This document shows, piece by piece, positions 1 through 8,141 of a stretch of 64,000 nucleotides of DNA (positions are counted from its first letter, which is position 1; the number at the start of each line of letters is the position of its first letter). The notes beneath the pieces were generated by a model. It was not told where the DNA came from. It saw only the letters and a list, made by a program, of their open reading frames with translations, and searched no databases. This DNA comes from an uncultured Alteromonadaceae bacterium (GTDB lineage Bacteria > Pseudomonadota > Gammaproteobacteria > Enterobacterales > Alteromonadaceae): positions 1 through 64,000 of the forward strand of contig CAJXMO010000019.1 in NCBI GenBank assembly GCA_913056495.1, written 5' to 3'. The translations under genes and the position numbers were made by a program.

Positions 1-182
1 TCTTCAACATTCTGCGCGCCGCGAATATTTTTACCCGCTGCACGGCCATTTAAGAATTTTTCTACTTTTTCATAACTGCGGTTATAAGCGGTTACGGTAA
101 ACCCTTTTGATTCCATGTTCAGAACCAGGTTTTCACCCATAACGGCCAGGCCTACCAGGCCTATATCTGATAATGCTTTCAT
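1..182 (-). CDS. gnd: 6-phosphogluconate dehydrogenase, N-terminal part (cut by window edge)
   Basis: Only the first 60 residues are in the window; the gene continues beyond base 1. The translation carries the Gnd dinucleotide-binding start, GLVGLAVMGENLVLN, followed by YNRSYEKVEKFL, typical of decarboxylating NADP-dependent 6-phosphogluconate dehydrogenase, which makes ribulose 5-phosphate in the cytoplasm. The ATG at 182 is preceded by a clear AGGAG. It lies 67 bp downstream of uxaE on the same strand with no obvious terminator between, so it is probably co-transcribed from the uxaE promoter and its ACCGGT operator. With gluconokinase nearby this suggests that gluconate carbon is sent to the pentose phosphate pathway. 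The family call is firm; whether the rest of the gene is intact cannot be seen. Confidence 0.88.
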   Translation of the reverse strand, partial: MKALSDIGLVGLAVMGENLVLNMESKGFTVTAYNRSYEKVEKFLNGRAAGKNIRGAQNVE

Positions 183-249
183 CGTGCTGTTCTCCTAAGC
201 TTGATGAAGGCAACCGCGTGCTATTCGGTTGCCTTTTGACTTAGCTAAA

Positions 250-1497
250 TTATGCGAAGATGCGGCTAATGTGGCGCTCAAAAATATTTTCAGTTACGTT
301 TTTACCAACAATTGCTTTGTTGTCTTTTAACGCCTGTAAATAACGGTCGCCCATTTGAGCTGCTACTTTGTAACCTACGTGCAATAACTGACGAACATTC
401 GGGTTATATTCCGGATGATCCAGATCATGGCGAAGTGCATTAACATACTGTTCACTTGTCCAGCCGTTAACTTCTTCAGCAGACGGTAACTTGCTTGCAT
501 CAATATCAATAACTGTTGCATATGGCGCACATAAAGCTTCGTAGTTTTCAATTGAAGCAGCATAAACTTCTTTAGCAATGGTTAAACCTTCGCCACCCGC
601 TTCAGCTAAACCAATTAATTCTTCTAACCAGGTTGTACCTGCTGTTTTTAAATGAATACCAGCATCGTGCTTTTTCAAGTTTTTACCGATTGACTCATAG
701 ATAGAGAATTTATCTGAACCAGAGTGAACACTTAATTTTAATGTTTCTGGCAAACCAAACTCTTTAATTGCAAAAGCAATAACCGCTAAATCCTGGTCAA
801 ATTCTTTATCGAACTGAGCAACGTCACCTACATAGTCAACACCTTTATTGAATCGACCGGTGAACTTTGGCGCGACTGTTTGAGCCGGAATGCCTTGCTG
901 AGCAATAGCGCTAAGAATAAAGAAAAGTTCTAATGGTGTTTGTGGATTCTCACACTCATCCATTGAAACTTCGGTTACAAAAGGCGCAGATTTGTTTGCG
1001 CTGATTTTGTCAAAAATTTGCTTGGCTAATTTAACCGCACCCAGGAACTCTTTTGCGATAGAACGCACTTGGTCTTCTGTTACATTAAACGTTTCTTCAA
1101 TACCCGGAATATTTAATTCGCCGATATACTTAGCTTGTGCTTTTACAAAAGCTTCAATATCCGCTTCAGGTGCTGCTAAACCAATTTGTTCAGCAACATC
1201 TAATGTGAAAAAGTCACTACAAGCAATAAATGAATCAACCGTTCCTAATTGAATATGGTCAGCATCAACAAAGTAAGGCTTATCCCAACCTTTAACTTTT
1301 ACTGCATCATCAGCTTCATCACGTAAACTTTGTGGCACTGTACCAATAATCTGATGCTCACGGTTTGATTTGTTCCACACTGGATAAATATCAACGCCAA
1401 ACTTAGCTTTAGCATCGATCATAGCTTGTAATTGCGCTTCTGCCTGATGGCCAAATCTGTCACCCACACCAATAGTGTACTTTTCAATTTTTAACAT
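250..1497 (-). CDS. uxaE: tagaturonate epimerase UxaE
   Basis: A 415-residue protein that I recognise as the UxaE family, which interconverts D-tagaturonate and D-fructuronate and so lets galacturonate catabolism join the glucuronate branch. It begins YTIGVGDRFGHQAEAQL and has full family length with no signal peptide, so it is cytoplasmic. The ATG at 1497 has the GGTG-type Shine-Dalgarno stretch AAAGGTGAAGAT just upstream. A copy of the ACCGGT palindrome sits at 1542-1555, 45 bp before the start, and gnd follows. The enzyme fits the pectate lyase and GH28 genes in the same regulon. The UxaC and UxuB partners are not in the window. Confidence 0.85.
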   Translation of the reverse strand: MLKIEKYTIGVGDRFGHQAEAQLQAMIDAKAKFGVDIYPVWNKSNREHQIIGTVPQSLRDEADDAVKVKGWDKPYFVDADHIQLGTVDSFIACSDFFTLDVAEQIGLAAPEADIEAFVKAQAKYIGELNIPGIEETFNVTEDQVRSIAKEFLGAVKLAKQIFDKISANKSAPFVTEVSMDECENPQTPLELFFILSAIAQQGIPAQTVAPKFTGRFNKGVDYVGDVAQFDKEFDQDLAVIAFAIKEFGLPETLKLSVHSGSDKFSIYESIGKNLKKHDAGIHLKTAGTTWLEELIGLAEAGGEGLTIAKEVYAASIENYEALCAPYATVIDIDASKLPSAEEVNGWTSEQYVNALRHDLDHPEYNPNVRQLLHVGYKVAAQMGDRYLQALKDNKAIVGKNVTENIFERHISRIFA

Positions 1498-1541
1498 ATC
1501 TTCACCTTTTATGTTGAAAGCGGTTTATATCATTAAATGAC

Positions 1542-1555
1542 TGCTACCGGTGGCA
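1542..1555. promoter_or_regulatory. LacI-type operator upstream of uxaE
   Basis: TGCTACCGGTGGCA, one mismatch from the perfect palindrome TGCCACCGGTGGCA found elsewhere in the left 20 kb. It lies in the 112-bp gap between the nickel transporter stop and the uxaE start, so uxaE-gnd have their own regulated promoter. Confidence 0.75.
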
Positions 1556-1609
1556 CCCGAAAGCAAAAACCGCTGAAAAAACGAACAGTTAAGCTAATTT
1601 AAATGATAC

Positions 1610-2263
1610 TTAACTTAACCAATAAATACCTAAACTAACCGATAATGCACCTAAAACAACATGAGTCAGATTCATTATCCAAAGTTCTAACGATTGAATT
1701 TTTTGGCAAATCTTACCCCAGAAAAGTGCAAAAAAAGCCATTCCTAAAACACAACCTGTACTAAATAAAACAATATAAAATGTTGCATAACCCGGACTTG
1801 TTTTCATTAACATAGGGGTTACAGCAACAATTGGTGCACTGCCCGCAATACCATGCACCATACCAACAAAAACAGGTGTATGGCTGTGCGTCTGCTGACT
1901 TAAATAACGTTTAATCCAATGTGTATGTCGCAACTGACCATGCGTATGATTTGATAACTTTAGTTGACCTTTCGAAATACGCAACCAGGTTGTCAACCCC
2001 AAACCAATTAAAATAACACCCGCCAGATTTTCAGCATAACTGACCAATTGTTCATTTAATGCAAAGTCTAGCCAGATAAATAAAATCCCGATAAAAGTCA
2101 GCACAAAACCATGACCGCTTCCCCACTTTATCGCACTCTTAAATACGCCATATAGGGTTTTCTGTTTGCTCGATAAAACAGAAACAGCCATGACATGATC
2201 AGCATCCAGCGCATGAACCAGACCTAGCAATAAAGCACCGGCTAACATAGCTAACTCATTCAT
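1610..2263 (-). CDS. NiCoT/HupE-like nickel (cobalt) transporter
   Basis: A 217-residue integral membrane protein with about six hydrophobic segments. Near the N-terminus it has LVHALDADHVMAVSVL, which contains the H-x4-DH metal-recognition signature of NiCoT and related Ni/Co permeases (residues about 16-26). A His-containing loop (HTHGQLRHTHW, then QTHSHTP) lies in the middle and could bind metal. It is the last gene of the gntK-larA-like-larC-larE-larB operon and overlaps larB by 4 bp. The obvious job is to supply Ni2+ for the nickel-pincer cofactor made by that operon. It is shorter than classical NiCoT proteins (about 330 residues), so a HupE/UreJ-like or TauE-like relative is possible; the nickel role rests on motif plus context. 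Confidence 0.7.
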   Translation of the reverse strand: MNELAMLAGALLLGLVHALDADHVMAVSVLSSKQKTLYGVFKSAIKWGSGHGFVLTFIGILFIWLDFALNEQLVSYAENLAGVILIGLGLTTWLRISKGQLKLSNHTHGQLRHTHWIKRYLSQQTHSHTPVFVGMVHGIAGSAPIVAVTPMLMKTSPGYATFYIVLFSTGCVLGMAFFALFWGKICQKIQSLELWIMNLTHVVLGALSVSLGIYWLS

Positions 2264-2934
2264 TCAGTTGTTTCCATTTGCAAGCCAAACATATTTAACG
2301 TTTTAACAGCCGCAATAGCCGCGCCAAACGCGTTGTCGATATTGACCGTTAAAATACCGGGTGCGCACGCAGATAAAGCGCTGCTTAATGCGCTTTGTCC
2401 GTTGGCCGACACACCATAACCAACCGAGCTTGGCACAGCAATCACAGGCGCTTTAATCAAACCTGCCAGTACACTAAATAACGCACCTTCCATACCAGCC
2501 ACCGCTATCACCAGTTTGTATTGCTTGATTTGGTCTAACTTCCCCAACAAACGATGCAAACCAGCCACACCTACATCAGCAATAATCGGACTTTCATAAC
2601 CATGGTACTTAAGCGTCATTTGAGCTTCTTTAGCCAATGACACATCGGATGTACCGGCTGTTACAATACAGATCTCAGAACGCTTTAAAACGGTTTTATT
2701 AAAACCAAAAATCGCTATCTGCCCATGAGAACAATACTCAAGCGACGCTTCATAATCTTGAGCAATAGCCATATATTGCTCGCCTGACAGCCGGGTCAGT
2801 AATACCTGACTGTTATTTTGCTGATGGAACTGCAAAATGGCTTTTATTTGTGAAGCGTTTTTGCCTTCGCAATAAACGGCTTCTTCAATACCCGTTCTGA
2901 GCTTTCTGTCAGCATCCCAATTAAATTCTTGCAT
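2260..2934 (-). CDS. larB: LarB, pyridinium-3,5-biscarboxylic acid mononucleotide synthase
   Basis: A 224-residue protein of the LarB family, which carboxylates and hydrolyses nicotinic acid adenine dinucleotide to make P2CMN, the first intermediate of the nickel-pincer nucleotide. The C-terminal two thirds resemble PurE/AIR carboxylase, with IVTAGTSDVSLAKEAQ, the turn IADVGVAGLHRLL, and VAGMEGALFSVLAGL and AVPSSVGYG near the end. It overlaps larE by one base and the transporter by four, so translation is tightly coupled. LarB, LarE and LarC all being present means the cofactor can probably be made entirely from this operon. Confidence 0.92.
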   Translation of the reverse strand: MQEFNWDADRKLRTGIEEAVYCEGKNASQIKAILQFHQQNNSQVLLTRLSGEQYMAIAQDYEASLEYCSHGQIAIFGFNKTVLKRSEICIVTAGTSDVSLAKEAQMTLKYHGYESPIIADVGVAGLHRLLGKLDQIKQYKLVIAVAGMEGALFSVLAGLIKAPVIAVPSSVGYGVSANGQSALSSALSACAPGILTVNIDNAFGAAIAAVKTLNMFGLQMETTE

Positions 2935-3737
2935 TAACTTGCTCCAGGATGAATGAAAGCTGAACCTTTTTGATAGTGTTTAACACCTGAAAAAATATAG
3001 CCCTGTTTTTCACACTCAGTTTTAACCGCATTCAGCAGGTCTGATAAAACGGGCTCTTTTGGAATACAACCCAGTTCAACATAAACGCCCTGATGAGTTA
3101 AACGGCACCGCACCGTATCCTGAATCTGCATGTAAGGCTTAATTTTCTGTTCAACGGTATCAATAAACCCTAATTTAGCTGAATCTACTTCAATTCCGGT
3201 TTCAACCCGGCTCGCTAAACAAGGTTGCGCAGGTAGTTGTTTTAATTCAGTCAGGTTAAGCTCAGCTGCCAGTTGATAGATATCCTGTTTTGAAAACCCG
3301 GCATCCACATAGGGCTGAACAATTTTATTTTCAGCCGCAGCGGTCAGGCCAGGACGGTAATCGCCTAAATCATCCAGATTAGTACCGGATGCAACTGTGC
3401 CAGAATAAACTTCAGAAATTCTTTGATATAACTTAGATTTACAATAATAACAACGATTTACTGGGTTTTCCCGGTAACGCTCATCCGATAATTCTTCAGC
3501 ATCAATTAAATTTAATGCCCAAGCTTCTGTTTCAGCGTAGCTTTTCAATAAATCAAAAGCACCGGTTGGCACCGCTGGTGAATAAGCGTGAATCGCTGTT
3601 GCTTTTGTCTCTGAATACTTGTGTGCGACATACATGAGCAACATACTATCGACGCCACCACTCACCGCAATCGCCAATTTGGGATATTGGTTTAAAACAC
3701 TGACTAATTGCGCCAATTGTCGATTATTCTGCGTCAT
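2934..3737 (-). CDS. larE: LarE, ATP-dependent sulfur transferase for nickel-pincer synthesis
   Basis: A 267-residue PP-loop ATPase. The adenylation loop SGGVDS is at residues 26-31. NRCYYCK places cysteines at about 96 and 99, and LPAQPCLASR places a third at about 173. The third matches the cysteine that single-Cys LarE enzymes sacrifice as the sulfur donor. The three-cysteine pattern is the one known to hold a [4Fe-4S] cluster in other LarE proteins, so this version may transfer sulfide catalytically rather than consume itself. It lies between larC (7-bp gap) and larB (1-bp overlap). Confidence 0.93.
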   Translation of the reverse strand: MTQNNRQLAQLVSVLNQYPKLAIAVSGGVDSMLLMYVAHKYSETKATAIHAYSPAVPTGAFDLLKSYAETEAWALNLIDAEELSDERYRENPVNRCYYCKSKLYQRISEVYSGTVASGTNLDDLGDYRPGLTAAAENKIVQPYVDAGFSKQDIYQLAAELNLTELKQLPAQPCLASRVETGIEVDSAKLGFIDTVEQKIKPYMQIQDTVRCRLTHQGVYVELGCIPKEPVLSDLLNAVKTECEKQGYIFSGVKHYQKGSAFIHPGAS

Positions 3738-3744
3738 TTTTCAC

Positions 3745-5022
3745 TCATTCAATTTGTTGCTTGATCTTGCGTCTTTGCGCCAGAGTCCGGCATTGTGCCA
3801 AATTATCACTTTCAACTTTACAGCTGCTTTGTAATTCACCAGACTCGCTGGGACGTTTCACTTGTTTAATATCAAAGCTTTCATCGCCCAGTTTGACTGA
3901 ATGCTCAGTTCGGACCAAACATACCCGGTTCAGTTTTTGCCACCTGACACCAATAGTTGAGGTTAGTCGAAAACAAGCCGCAATAACTGACTCAAGTTCA
4001 GATTCTTTTACTAAAATATTAATTTGATCAATCTGACGGTTCTTTTTGCCTCTGGCAGAACTAACAGACAAATCAATAAGTGAGGACTCACTTCTAAGTT
4101 TATCCGCTGCCCAGGCGACTTCTTCACCTGTCATATCATCGATATCAAAATTAAGCTGTATTACTTGCTCTAAATCACCCAAAGCATCTGGCTTGTTTAC
4201 CGTTTCCGTTTGATACGCCAAAACCCGCAAAATATTAGGCATGTTTTTTAACCGACGGGCACCCCCACCATACCCGGTTTTAGCCAGTTTGCCGCAACTT
4301 GAAGCCTGAGCCTGCTTATAAGTTTTCAGATATTTTAAAATCGCAGCGCCGGTTGGTGTAATTCGTTCACCCGCCACGCCATCGTCTCTGAATTCAAAAC
4401 CAAGCAAGATTTCAGCAGTCGCTGGTGCCGGGACCGGAATCAAACCATGTTGAGTTTTGACCAAACCCGAGCCGACTGGCAAACTCGAAATTGTCCAGTC
4501 CGCAGAATCCAACGCATCAATTAAATAAGCGGCCCCAACAACATCAAATAAAGAGTCCCAGTCAGCTAATTCGTGAAAGTGAACATTATTAATATCTGTC
4601 GCATGAATTTTTGCTTCAGCTTTAGCCAGTATGGTCAGTATTGCAACCGCAATCGCTGATACACTTGGATCAATACCTGAGGTTTCTACCCGGTTTTTTA
4701 ACGCGATATAAGTTGTTTCCGCGCTATGCTTATGGCCGTGGCTATGACTATGCCCGTGATGATGGTCATGGTGAGCATCTGCTGCATGATGATGTTTATG
4801 CTCTGGTTGCTTTAGTTCAACACGCTGGCAACTAATACCTGCATTCACATCCCGAAACAAAGTGAGCTGACCCGCTTCCTGCGGCAATAGATGATCCGCT
4901 AGCGCCTGTAAACCTTCGGCCAACTCAGGAAATGCATCTAAACAAGCAGCAATAAACATGTCACCGGCTATACCGCCGGCGACATCAAGATGCAATAAAC
5001 CCAGATCACTCAGCTTCAACAA
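3745..5022 (-). CDS. larC: LarC, nickel insertion protein (single uninterrupted frame)
   Basis: A 425-residue LarC, the CTP-dependent cyclometallase that inserts nickel into the pincer nucleotide. The N-terminus has HLDVAGGIAGDMFIAACLDA, and the middle has NVHFHELADWDSLFDVVGAA and GVAGERITPTGAAILKYL, all family hallmarks. Residues about 75-99 form a strongly His-rich stretch (HKHHHAADAHHDHHHG and beyond) that probably buffers nickel. In Lactobacillus plantarum the two halves are joined by programmed frameshifting; here they are one frame. The likely start is a TTG (5022 or the adjacent TTG at 5019) following AAGGAG inside the end of the epimerase gene, a 17-bp overlap. Confidence 0.92.
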   Translation of the reverse strand: MLKLSDLGLLHLDVAGGIAGDMFIAACLDAFPELAEGLQALADHLLPQEAGQLTLFRDVNAGISCQRVELKQPEHKHHHAADAHHDHHHGHSHSHGHKHSAETTYIALKNRVETSGIDPSVSAIAVAILTILAKAEAKIHATDINNVHFHELADWDSLFDVVGAAYLIDALDSADWTISSLPVGSGLVKTQHGLIPVPAPATAEILLGFEFRDDGVAGERITPTGAAILKYLKTYKQAQASSCGKLAKTGYGGGARRLKNMPNILRVLAYQTETVNKPDALGDLEQVIQLNFDIDDMTGEEVAWAADKLRSESSLIDLSVSSARGKKNRQIDQINILVKESELESVIAACFRLTSTIGVRWQKLNRVCLVRTEHSVKLGDESFDIKQVKRPSESGELQSSCKVESDNLAQCRTLAQRRKIKQQIE

Positions 5023-6298
5023 ATTTCTCCTTGTAGGCCCAAAGACCTAAAGCCGGGTTGCTGACATAAAAGATTTCTTCGCCATCGGGCATAATGTTCC
5101 AACCATCTTTCAGTTGCTCGATTGGATAGCGTTTCGTCATCTCATCATAATGGCAGTAGTTATAGTTAACAGATTCAATTTCTTCTTGCGATACGCCGTC
5201 TTTAGGGCAATAAGTCACGTTAAATCTGTTATCAGTCGTGCCATGGATTAAATGCGCGGCTGCTGATAAGTTAGCGGCTAACTCTGGGTTGTTTTTAACA
5301 GCCTCCAAAGTTTCATCCGTTGTTTTATAACCAAATTCACGAATCAACTTATCAATGGCCATATCTTCGCCGAATCTGTGCAGCGCCGGAGCCAATACAA
5401 TTAATTCACCCGCATCGGCCATCGCCATACGGGTACGATAAATAGCTTTATTGCCAAGCCAGGTTGTTTTAAATTCTGAAGGTTCTAAATACACCACAGC
5501 TTTCTTAATCGGTTTATCTAACAAGTTTAAGTTCAGCTTCTGGCTTAATTTACAGGCTTCAACATAAGTCTCATCCTGATTACCACAAAATACACCTTGC
5601 AATGCTAACTTGTCGTTTTTATTACCCAGTACGGTGAGAATAAACTCAATCGGTAAATGTCTAAGATACTGGTCAAAGCCTTCATTTAGCGCCTGACGAA
5701 CCGGTGTATTAACCTGTCCCATAATGCGTTCCATTCCATAAACCGCACCTAAAAAATGAGATTTATGAATGGTGTCAGAACCGCCTACGCCAACTAGAAT
5801 ATTCTTGGTATAGTTTGCCATACCGATTACTTCATGCGGCACAATTTGACCGACTGAAACAATCAAGTCCCATTTCCCATCGGTTAATAACTTATTCGCG
5901 GCAACGTCCATCGTATAATCTAGTTTGCCTTCAGATAGCTCAAGCATGCGCTCTGAGCTGATTTCGCCAAACTTTTCTACGTCTGTACGCCATTTATGTG
6001 GTAAAAATCTATCTTTTGGAATATCCGGACCAAACATGGCGTCAATTTCAGAATCAGACATAGGATCATGAGTACCAAGCGCGGGTAATAAATATATCTC
6101 AGCCTGATCTTTTAACTGCTGGTATAAATAATTTGAAATAAAACCAGCCTTTGAATAAAAGCGTGTTATATCTGGTGGTAATAATAAAATGCGTTTCGCT
6201 GTTGCTGCTTTTTGTGCAATAAATTCATCCAGAATCGCAGTTAAATCTGCGTCTGTAATTGTTTGATCAGTGTCAACTTTATGAATCGGATAACTCAT
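5006..6298 (-). CDS. gntE: LarA-family nickel-pincer epimerase, probable D-gluconate 2-epimerase
   Basis: A 430-residue LarA superfamily protein using the nickel-pincer cofactor to epimerise an alpha-hydroxy acid by hydride transfer. Visible active-site features: PPDITR (D43, R46), ALGTHDP (H77, the general-base region), VPHEVIGM (H155), YTKN (K165, expected to bind the cofactor covalently) and TIHKSHF (H178/H181, nickel ligand region). It differs from lactate racemase in the surrounding sequence. Characterised LarA homologues include D-gluconate 2-epimerases (gluconate to mannonate) as well as malate and other racemases. Being first after gluconokinase (1-bp overlap) and in a pectin regulon argues for gluconate/mannonate. 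The superfamily is certain; the substrate is inferred from neighbours. Confidence 0.8.
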   Translation of the reverse strand: MSYPIHKVDTDQTITDADLTAILDEFIAQKAATAKRILLLPPDITRFYSKAGFISNYLYQQLKDQAEIYLLPALGTHDPMSDSEIDAMFGPDIPKDRFLPHKWRTDVEKFGEISSERMLELSEGKLDYTMDVAANKLLTDGKWDLIVSVGQIVPHEVIGMANYTKNILVGVGGSDTIHKSHFLGAVYGMERIMGQVNTPVRQALNEGFDQYLRHLPIEFILTVLGNKNDKLALQGVFCGNQDETYVEACKLSQKLNLNLLDKPIKKAVVYLEPSEFKTTWLGNKAIYRTRMAMADAGELIVLAPALHRFGEDMAIDKLIREFGYKTTDETLEAVKNNPELAANLSAAAHLIHGTTDNRFNVTYCPKDGVSQEEIESVNYNYCHYDEMTKRYPIEQLKDGWNIMPDGEEIFYVSNPALGLWAYKEKFVEAE

Positions 6299-6780
6299 TA
6301 TTTTATTTCCTGTAAAATCTGTTCAACGATTTGCTCGGGCTGAGGCTCAATGCTCACTATGATGCCTTCTGTTGGTTCTTCCAGAGTTTCAAATTGAGAT
6401 GTCAATAAATTGGCATTCATAAAATGGCCTTTACGCTCGGCTAACCGATTTGAAATCAGCTCGAAGCTGCCCTTTAAATACACAAAAGTGACTTGCTCAG
6501 GCTGATGCTGTGATAACCAATCACGATATTTTTGTTTCAAAGCCGAACAGGCCAGTACACCACCACCTTGTCGGTTCCATTCGACCATATGTTCAGCCAA
6601 GCTGGTCAACCAGGGTAATCTGTCATCGTCATTAAGTGGGATGCCATTCGACATTTTTTCTACCGAAGATGCACTATGAAAATCATCTGCATCGTAAAAT
6701 TTAACATTGAGCTTGTCAGCCAATAACTGACCTATAGATGACTTTCCACAGCCACTGACGCCCATAACTACATAAATCAT
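6298..6780 (-). CDS. gntK: gluconokinase GntK
   Basis: A 160-residue P-loop kinase of the GntK/IdnK family that phosphorylates D-gluconate to 6-phosphogluconate. It has the Walker A segment GVSGCGKSSIG (residues 7-17), FYDADDFHS, NDDDRLPWL for gluconate binding, and ACSALKQKYRDWL, all diagnostic. The length matches the family. It heads the operon, and its start faces a 295-bp divergent region carrying one perfect ACCGGT operator shared with the LacI-type regulator gene. Its product is the substrate of Gnd encoded nearby. Confidence 0.93.
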   Translation of the reverse strand: MIYVVMGVSGCGKSSIGQLLADKLNVKFYDADDFHSASSVEKMSNGIPLNDDDRLPWLTSLAEHMVEWNRQGGGVLACSALKQKYRDWLSQHQPEQVTFVYLKGSFELISNRLAERKGHFMNANLLTSQFETLEEPTEGIIVSIEPQPEQIVEQILQEIK

Positions 6781-6949
6781 AAAGACTCCACACCTGACAC
6801 TTAGTTTGGCTATATTTTTACATATAAAAGGTATTTACCAAAAATATAGTAAACATTTATAAATCTCTGCATTTTATTTAACAAAAAGATCAAATATAGA
6901 CTAATATAATGCAAATATTAATTAACTTTTAATGTTAAATAATATATTA

Positions 6950-6963
6950 TGCCACCGGTGGCA
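6950..6963. promoter_or_regulatory. LacI-type operator between gntK operon and lacI gene
   Basis: A perfect palindrome TGCCACCGGTGGCA in the AT-rich divergent promoter region (6781-7075). It is placed 170 bp from gntK and 113 bp from the regulator start, so it could control the operon and give autoregulation. Nothing else recognisable is in this gap. Confidence 0.8.
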
Positions 6964-7075
6964 ATGTCAATAAAAAGTTTAAAAAAGGCAGTTTATCCAA
7001 AGGAAAACCATTAATTATAGCCCGATAGCTCATTTTATGGTAAAAATTGGCTAGTTTTTGTGAGATTTATATAGT

Positions 7076-8104
7076 ATGCCAAACGAAAAAATAACAATAA
7101 ATGATATCGCACGCCTGTCAGGCGTGTCAAAACGAACTGTTTCCAGGGTCATAAACCAATCGCCTAAGGTCGGTGAACAAACCAAGCTCAAAGTAGAAAA
7201 AATTATAGAGCAATATAACTATGTCCCTGATAAGCAAGCAAGAGGCTTGGCATCCAGTCGTTCTTATTTACTCGGGTTAGTATATGATAACCCGGATGCA
7301 CTATACATAGATGATGTACAGCGTGGTGTTTTATCATTTTGCAGTAAAAAAGGCTATGAACTGGTTGTTCATCCCTGTCGCTATAAAAGCCCGGATTTAA
7401 ATGACAATGTTTTGGACTTTATCCGTCGCTCAAAATTAGACGGCATTATTTTACTCCCCCCCGCATCAGAGGTTGATGAACTAGCAGATGTTTTGGATAA
7501 CAAGCAAGTGCCATATGTACGCCTTGTATCTGGTTTTTCAGAGAAAACCGATGACTTTGTCATGTCTAATGACAGACATGGTGCGGCCGATATGGCGCGC
7601 TTTTTAGTCTCATTAAAACATCAAAAAATTGCTATGATTACGGGTCCTTTACATTATCGTTCTTCAAAAGAGCGTTATGAAGGTTTTATACATACGATGG
7701 AAAGCATGGATAGGCCGTTGCCTGAGTCATATTTAATTGAAGGAACCAATTTATATGAGAGTGGAATAGAAAAAGGTAAGCATTTACTTACGTTAGAAGA
7801 CAGACCAACCGCGATATTTTGCAACAACGATGAAATGGCATCTGGGGTACTAAAAGCAGCCAGTGATCTGGGGATTAAAGTGCCGGAACAACTTTCTGTT
7901 TGCGGATTCGATGATAACTTACTGGCCTCTCGGATTATACCTGCACTAACCACAATCAAACGTCCGGTTCGACCAATGGCCGTTTATGCCGCTAATAAGT
8001 TAATCGCGAAAATTGAAGGTAATAACCCGCAGGCAGTTATTCAAAACTGTACAGTTCATCCTGAGCTTGTTATTAGGGACTCTACCGGCTTTAATGACAA
8101 CTAA
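7076..8104 (+). CDS. LacI/GalR family transcriptional regulator (pectin/uronate regulon)
   Basis: A 342-residue LacI-family repressor. The N-terminal helix-turn-helix reads TINDIARLSGVSKRTVSRV (residues about 7-25), with the hinge YVPDKQARGLAS carrying the usual minor-groove Leu. A periplasmic-binding-protein-like sugar domain follows, including MSNDRHGAADMARFL, FCNNDEMASGVLKAA and CGFDDNLLASRIIPALTTI. The effector is unknown; a uronate or aldonate such as gluconate or mannonate is likely from context. It is divergent from gntK and is the natural candidate to bind the eight ACCGGT palindromes in the left 20 kb. Confidence 0.88.
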   Translation: MPNEKITINDIARLSGVSKRTVSRVINQSPKVGEQTKLKVEKIIEQYNYVPDKQARGLASSRSYLLGLVYDNPDALYIDDVQRGVLSFCSKKGYELVVHPCRYKSPDLNDNVLDFIRRSKLDGIILLPPASEVDELADVLDNKQVPYVRLVSGFSEKTDDFVMSNDRHGAADMARFLVSLKHQKIAMITGPLHYRSSKERYEGFIHTMESMDRPLPESYLIEGTNLYESGIEKGKHLLTLEDRPTAIFCNNDEMASGVLKAASDLGIKVPEQLSVCGFDDNLLASRIIPALTTIKRPVRPMAVYAANKLIAKIEGNNPQAVIQNCTVHPELVIRDSTGFNDN

Positions 8105-8132
8105 GCGAAAATACTAAGTTTCGCTTAGTTGT
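8097..8132. terminator. Perfect 14-bp hairpin between convergent genes
   Basis: ACAACTAAGCGAAA at 8097-8110 pairs exactly with TTTCGCTTAGTTGT at 8119-8132, with an 8-nt loop. It overlaps the end of the lacI-type gene and faces the GH28 stop. There is no long T tract, so termination is likely but not certain. Confidence 0.55.
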
Positions 8133-8141
8133 TATCTTAAT

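Noticed and set aside
3745..5022. Programmed frameshift in larC
   Set aside because: The gene is one continuous frame of normal total length; no shift is needed.
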